The notes under the pieces are model-generated. The model saw only the letters and a list, made by a program, of their open reading frames with translations, made no database searches and had not been told where the DNA came from. The position numbers and the translations under genes were made by a program. This document shows positions 6,580 to 9,449 of a DNA stretch of 9,449 nucleotides, one piece after another (the stretch's first letter is position 1; every line of letters begins with the position of its first letter). The DNA lies in assembly GCA_023265355.1 (NCBI GenBank), contig JAHFTZ010000058.1, positions 1 to 9,449 on the forward strand, in the 5' to 3' direction. This stretch comes from Terriglobus sp. (GTDB lineage Bacteria; Acidobacteriota; Terriglobia; Terriglobales; Acidobacteriaceae).

Positions 6580-6597
6580 CCTGTTGCATCCAACAGG
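6580..6597. promoter_or_regulatory. 7-4-7 palindrome abutting the DUF72 start
   Basis: CCTGTTG (6580-6586), CATC and CAACAGG (6591-6597) form a perfect dyad that ends two bases before the ATG at 6600. It lies in the 56-base divergent gap between the small-protein gene and the DUF72 gene. As DNA it could be an operator serving both. As RNA it would be a seven-pair hairpin with a four-base loop covering the only SD-like bases (CAGGG) of the DUF72 gene, which could reduce its translation. Confidence 0.45.
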
Positions 6598-6599
6598 GC

Positions 6600-7307
6600 A
6601 TGAATCGCATCGGAACTGCAGGCTGGTCACTCCCCGCAAAACCGAAGGAAGTCGGCACCCACCTTTATCACTACGCGCGCACCCTTAGCTGCGCGGAGAT
6701 CAACTCCACCTTCTACCGCCCGCATCGCGCCTCCACCTGGGCAAAATGGGCCGCGGAGACGCCTGACCACTTCCGCTTCTCGATCAAGGCTCCGAAGACC
6801 ATCACGCATGAGGCAAAGCTCCGTAATACGGAGACTTTGCTGCGTGACTTCTTTGATCAGATCAAACCTGTCCAGCACAAACAGGGTCCCATCCTCTTTC
6901 AACTGCCCCCTTCGCTTGCCTTCGATGCCGCATGCGCAGACGCCTTCTTTGTCACGCATCGTTCTCTCTATAAAGGAGAAACCGCCCTCGAACCTCGCCA
7001 TGCCACATGGTTCACCGAAGAAGCAGAAGCGCTTCTTCAGCAGTACGCGATCGCCCGCGTAGCCGCCGACCCGGCAAAGGCATCCCCCAAAGCAGGCATT
7101 CCCGGCGGAGACCTTGCCCTGAGATACTTTCGTCTCCATGGCTCTCCGCGTATCTACTACTCCAACTACGAACCCGATTTTCTCGCCGGATTGGCAGAGA
7201 AGATCAAGGAACACAAGAATAGTTGGGTCATTTTCGACAACACCACACTTTCGCATGCCTACGCCAACGCGCTGGAGCTTGAACGCTCCATAGTGACTCA
7301 ACTTTGA
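6600..7307 (+). CDS. DUF72 domain-containing protein (YecE-like)
   Basis: This 235-residue protein carries the conserved marks of the DUF72 family, a TIM-barrel-like fold of unknown biochemical role (E. coli YecE is the best-known member). The N-terminal IGTAGWSLP (4-12) matches the family's IGTSGWSY signature. E34-I-N-S-T-F-Y (34-40) and FRFSIKAPKTITH (58-70) are the next two conserved blocks. GPILFQLPPS (96-105), ALEPRHATW (129-137), RLHG (178-181) and IFDNTTLSHAYANA (211-224) complete the pattern. The length is slightly below the usual 240-280, with short loops rather than a missing end. It has no signal peptide and is probably cytoplasmic. The ATG at 6600 places IGTAGW at the usual distance from the N-terminus. 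The Shine-Dalgarno is weak and lies inside a palindrome. The gene diverges from the small hydrophobic protein gene and is followed by the sedolisin. Confidence 0.93.
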   Translation: MNRIGTAGWSLPAKPKEVGTHLYHYARTLSCAEINSTFYRPHRASTWAKWAAETPDHFRFSIKAPKTITHEAKLRNTETLLRDFFDQIKPVQHKQGPILFQLPPSLAFDAACADAFFVTHRSLYKGETALEPRHATWFTEEAEALLQQYAIARVAADPAKASPKAGIPGGDLALRYFRLHGSPRIYYSNYEPDFLAGLAEKIKEHKNSWVIFDNTTLSHAYANALELERSIVTQL

Positions 7308-7331
7308 CATTTATTGGCGGTAGTCTATGTA
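7304..7331 (+). promoter_or_regulatory. Possible promoter for the sedolisin gene
   Basis: A perfect -35 hexamer TTGACA (7304-7309) overlaps the stop codon of the DUF72 gene. Sixteen bases later TATGTA (7326-7331) is a poor -10, matching the consensus at three of six positions. It would give a leader of about 105 bases before the ATG at 7444. The local sequence is AT-richer than the genes around it, which supports an initiation site, but the -10 is weak. Confidence 0.3.
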
Positions 7332-7382
7332 CACCAATTGCGAGAAGGTTCGTCCTAGTTCTCGAAGACCAAATTTTCAGCT

Positions 7383-7413
7383 GCATCTCTCCATCCGGCA
7401 TCTCTGCCGATGC
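7383..7413 (+). other. Leader hairpin and GCATCTCT direct repeat before the sedolisin
   Basis: Within the 136-base leader, CGGCA (7396-7400), TCTC and TGCCG (7405-7409) form a five-pair stem. An alternative pairs GCATC (7398-7402) with GATGC (7409-7413). The octamer GCATCTCT occurs twice, at 7383-7390 and 7398-7405. The Shine-Dalgarno AGAAGG (7430-7435, eight bases before the ATG) lies outside the stem. This may be structural noise. Confidence 0.25.
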
Positions 7414-7443
7414 AAGAGGCAACAAGTTCAGAAGGCATAAAAC

Positions 7444-9449
7444 ATGCGATACGGTACGGCTCTGCGCAACGTCATCCCCTCACTTCTCTACACATTCTTC
7501 CTGGGGTTCGGTTCTTTATCGGCATTGGCGCAGAGGCCCGTAGCGCGCATCACGGCGGAGATCAATAACGCGGAGCGTACGCAGATCGCCGGCTCTCGCT
7601 CTCCACAGGCGCTCGTGACCGATGACGCCGGAGCTGTTCCCGCCGGAACGAAACTGCAGGGCATGACCCTGATCTTCAGCCGCACCGCAGCACAAGAAGC
7701 CGATCTCCAGGCTCTCCTCGCCGCGCAGCAGGACCCCACCTCTGCCCTTTATCATCAGTGGCTCACACCGGATCAGTTCGCCGCTCGCTTCGGCGTCTCC
7801 GATACAGATATTGCGAAGACGGAAGCGTGGTTGCAGCAACAGGGCTTCACTGTGGACCGCGTCTCCCGTAGCAAAGACCGGGTCGTCTTCTCAGGAGAAG
7901 CCCAGCAGGTGGCGTCAGCCTTCTCCTCTCCTCTGCGTTACTACAAATCGAACGGCGAGACCCATTTCGCTCCCTCAGGGGAGATCAGCGTTCCCACGGC
8001 GCTCTCCTCCCTTGTGAAGGATGTCACCAATCTTTCGAACTTCCGTCCCCGTCCCCACATTCGCCAGACTCGCTCCGCTCAACCCGTCGCCTCGCCAAAC
8101 TTCACCTCCAGCCAGACTTCAGCGCACTTCCTCACGCCCGGCGACATCACCACGATCTACGACGTGAAGGCAGCCTACAACGCCGGATTCACCGGCATCG
8201 GGCAATCGATCGCGGTCATGGGTCAGTCCGCAATCCTGCTCTCCGATATAGAAAAGTTCCAGACTGCCGCTGGCCTTCCGATCAAAGATCCGACGCTCAC
8301 CCTTGTTCCCAACACCGGCTCTTCCGCCATCATTACAGGTGACCAAGCCGAATCCGATCTGGACCTGGAATACTCGGGAGGCATCGCCAAGGGAGCGACG
8401 ATTTACTTCGTCTACACCGGGAACAGCACCAATAACAACGGCGTCTTCGACTCCATCTCCTACGCCATCGATACACAGCTTGCACCGGTCATCAGCGTCA
8501 GCTATGGCCTCTGCGAAACGGAGTTGAGCCAAACCAGCTACTCCTCGCTGAACAGCACACTGGCCCAGGCCGCCGCACAGGGCCAGACCATCGTCGTCTC
8601 CTCCGGGGACGACGGTTCGACCAGCTGCAATGACGCGGACCCCGCCAAATTCACGATCACACAGCGGCAGGCTCTCGCAGTAAGCTTTCCCGCCAGCAGC
8701 CAGTACGTCACTGCACTCGGCGGAACCGAGTTTACAGATGCAGCCGTCGCGGCCTCCAACACCACATACTGGCAGGCCTCCAGCGGAAGCGACGTCATCA
8801 GCTCCGCTCTCTCCTACATGCCAGAGGTGGTCTGGAACGATGATTCTGCCAGCGGCCTGAGTGCGGGCGGTGGTGGCGTCAGTTCCCTCTCTCCGCGACC
8901 CACCTGGCAGACGGGCGTTACAGGCATCCCCTCTGGGAACTTCCGTCTTGTGCCCGATATCTCGCTCAGTTCGTCGCCGCAGAACGCGGGATACCTTTAC
9001 TGCTCCAGCGATACCAGCGTCAATGTCAACGGCAGTTGCTCAAACGGTTTCCGCGACGTTAACAACACAACTCTTACGGTCGCCGGTGGAACCAGCTTCG
9101 CTGCCCCCATTTTCGCGGGCATGCTGGCGATCATCAATCAAAGGCAGAACTCGACCGGACAGGGTAATATCAACCCCACGCTCTACACGTTAGCTTCCAA
9201 CGCAGCGAACTACGCCTCTGCGTTTCACGACATCACATCTGGCACCAACGCATGTACAGCCGGTGCGGCTCTCTGCTCTGCAGCAGGAGCCTCCGCATAC
9301 GCTGCAACTACGGGATACGATCAGGCAACGGGACTCGGCTCCGTCGATCTCTTCAACCTGCTTAACCTCTGGCCTGCCAGCACTACCGCCCCTACGCTCG
9401 CCTCGTCCATCACCACCGTATCGGCAGCGTCTAACACGGTCATCTCCGG
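7444..9449 (+). CDS. Secreted S53 (sedolisin/kumamolisin) serine-carboxyl peptidase, 3' end cut by window
   Basis: An uninterrupted frame of 668 codons runs from the ATG at 7444 off the right edge. Residues 1-29 are a Sec signal peptide ending in ALA before Q30. Residues about 70-200 are the pro-kumamolisin activation domain, with YHQWLTPDQFAARFG as its signature. The catalytic domain spans about 229-640. It carries the acid triad E303 and D307 (AESDLDLE) and S551 (GGTSFAAP), and the oxyanion aspartate D389 (SSGDDG). The calcium site is D596 (HDITSGTN) and D626 (GYDQATGLGS). Such enzymes cut proteins at acid pH after autocatalytic removal of the pro-domain. Cysteine pairs C357/C395, C520/C532 and C604/C611 could form disulfides, as expected for an exported protein. 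From about 640 a Ser/Thr/Ala-rich stretch begins, probably the linker to an Ig-like C-terminal domain often found on acidobacterial sedolisins; it is cut off. AGAAGG at 7430-7435 supports the start. Confidence 0.95.
   Translation, partial: MRYGTALRNVIPSLLYTFFLGFGSLSALAQRPVARITAEINNAERTQIAGSRSPQALVTDDAGAVPAGTKLQGMTLIFSRTAAQEADLQALLAAQQDPTSALYHQWLTPDQFAARFGVSDTDIAKTEAWLQQQGFTVDRVSRSKDRVVFSGEAQQVASAFSSPLRYYKSNGETHFAPSGEISVPTALSSLVKDVTNLSNFRPRPHIRQTRSAQPVASPNFTSSQTSAHFLTPGDITTIYDVKAAYNAGFTGIGQSIAVMGQSAILLSDIEKFQTAAGLPIKDPTLTLVPNTGSSAIITGDQAESDLDLEYSGGIAKGATIYFVYTGNSTNNNGVFDSISYAIDTQLAPVISVSYGLCETELSQTSYSSLNSTLAQAAAQGQTIVVSSGDDGSTSCNDADPAKFTITQRQALAVSFPASSQYVTALGGTEFTDAAVAASNTTYWQASSGSDVISSALSYMPEVVWNDDSASGLSAGGGGVSSLSPRPTWQTGVTGIPSGNFRLVPDISLSSSPQNAGYLYCSSDTSVNVNGSCSNGFRDVNNTTLTVAGGTSFAAPIFAGMLAIINQRQNSTGQGNINPTLYTLASNAANYASAFHDITSGTNACTAGAALCSAAGASAYAATTGYDQATGLGSVDLFNLLNLWPASTTAPTLASSITTVSAASNTVIS

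Noticed and set aside
6544..6639. Upstream ATG at 6639 giving an 85-residue version of the small hydrophobic protein.
   Set aside because: The added 32 residues run antisense through the start of the DUF72 gene and are Cys/Arg-rich, unlike the membrane hairpin core.
1..9449. Possible mobile element, phage, defence or biosynthetic cluster.
   Set aside because: No transposase, integrase, terminal repeats, tRNA junction, CRISPR repeats or toxin/nuclease genes, and no obvious shift in base or codon use along the window.

Overview
The window reads as ordinary chromosomal DNA of roughly 60% G+C with C-rich third codon positions. Three things point to an Acidobacteriota bacterium of the Terriglobus/Granulicella/Edaphobacter type: a large secreted S53 (sedolisin) protease with an activation pro-domain, a Tat-exported SelA-like PLP enzyme with an extra C-terminal beta-rich domain, and an A2-type (YSHP) haem-copper oxidase subunit I. 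This assignment is an inference from gene content, not a search result. Coding density is high and no gene-free stretch exceeds 136 bases. I saw no tRNA, rRNA, CRISPR array, insertion sequence or attachment site.

Bases 1-4630 are all on the plus strand. They hold the last codons of an unidentified gene (stop at 65-67), a GNAT acetyltransferase that overlaps it by ATGA, an M16 zinc peptidase 17 bases further on, an AraC-family regulator after a 69-base gap containing a UUCG hairpin, and a stand-alone cytochrome oxidase subunit I with a GTG start. The first three are tightly packed and probably co-transcribed. AraC and coxA may be read-through members or have their own promoters. No subunit II, III or assembly gene flanks coxA.

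Bases 4664-6543 form a minus-strand unit that converges on coxA. The leading gene is a 53-residue two-segment hydrophobic protein. It is followed by 92 bases holding an 11-bp inverted repeat fused to a 17-bp perfect palindrome, and then by a 541-residue Tat-signal PLP enzyme with a strong ribosome binding site. This unit is the least conventional part of the window: a cofactor enzyme that seems to work outside the cytoplasm, preceded by conspicuous symmetrical DNA.

Bases 6544-6599 are a short divergent intergenic region with a 7-4-7 palindrome ending two bases before the start of a DUF72 protein (6600-7307). After a 136-base leader, the sedolisin starts at 7444 and runs off the right edge. 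It has a complete signal peptide, pro-domain and catalytic domain, and the start of a low-complexity extension.

I did not find a clear undescribed multi-gene system. The best candidates for closer study are the exported PLP enzyme with its palindromic upstream region, and the orphan A2 oxidase subunit next to an AraC regulator.
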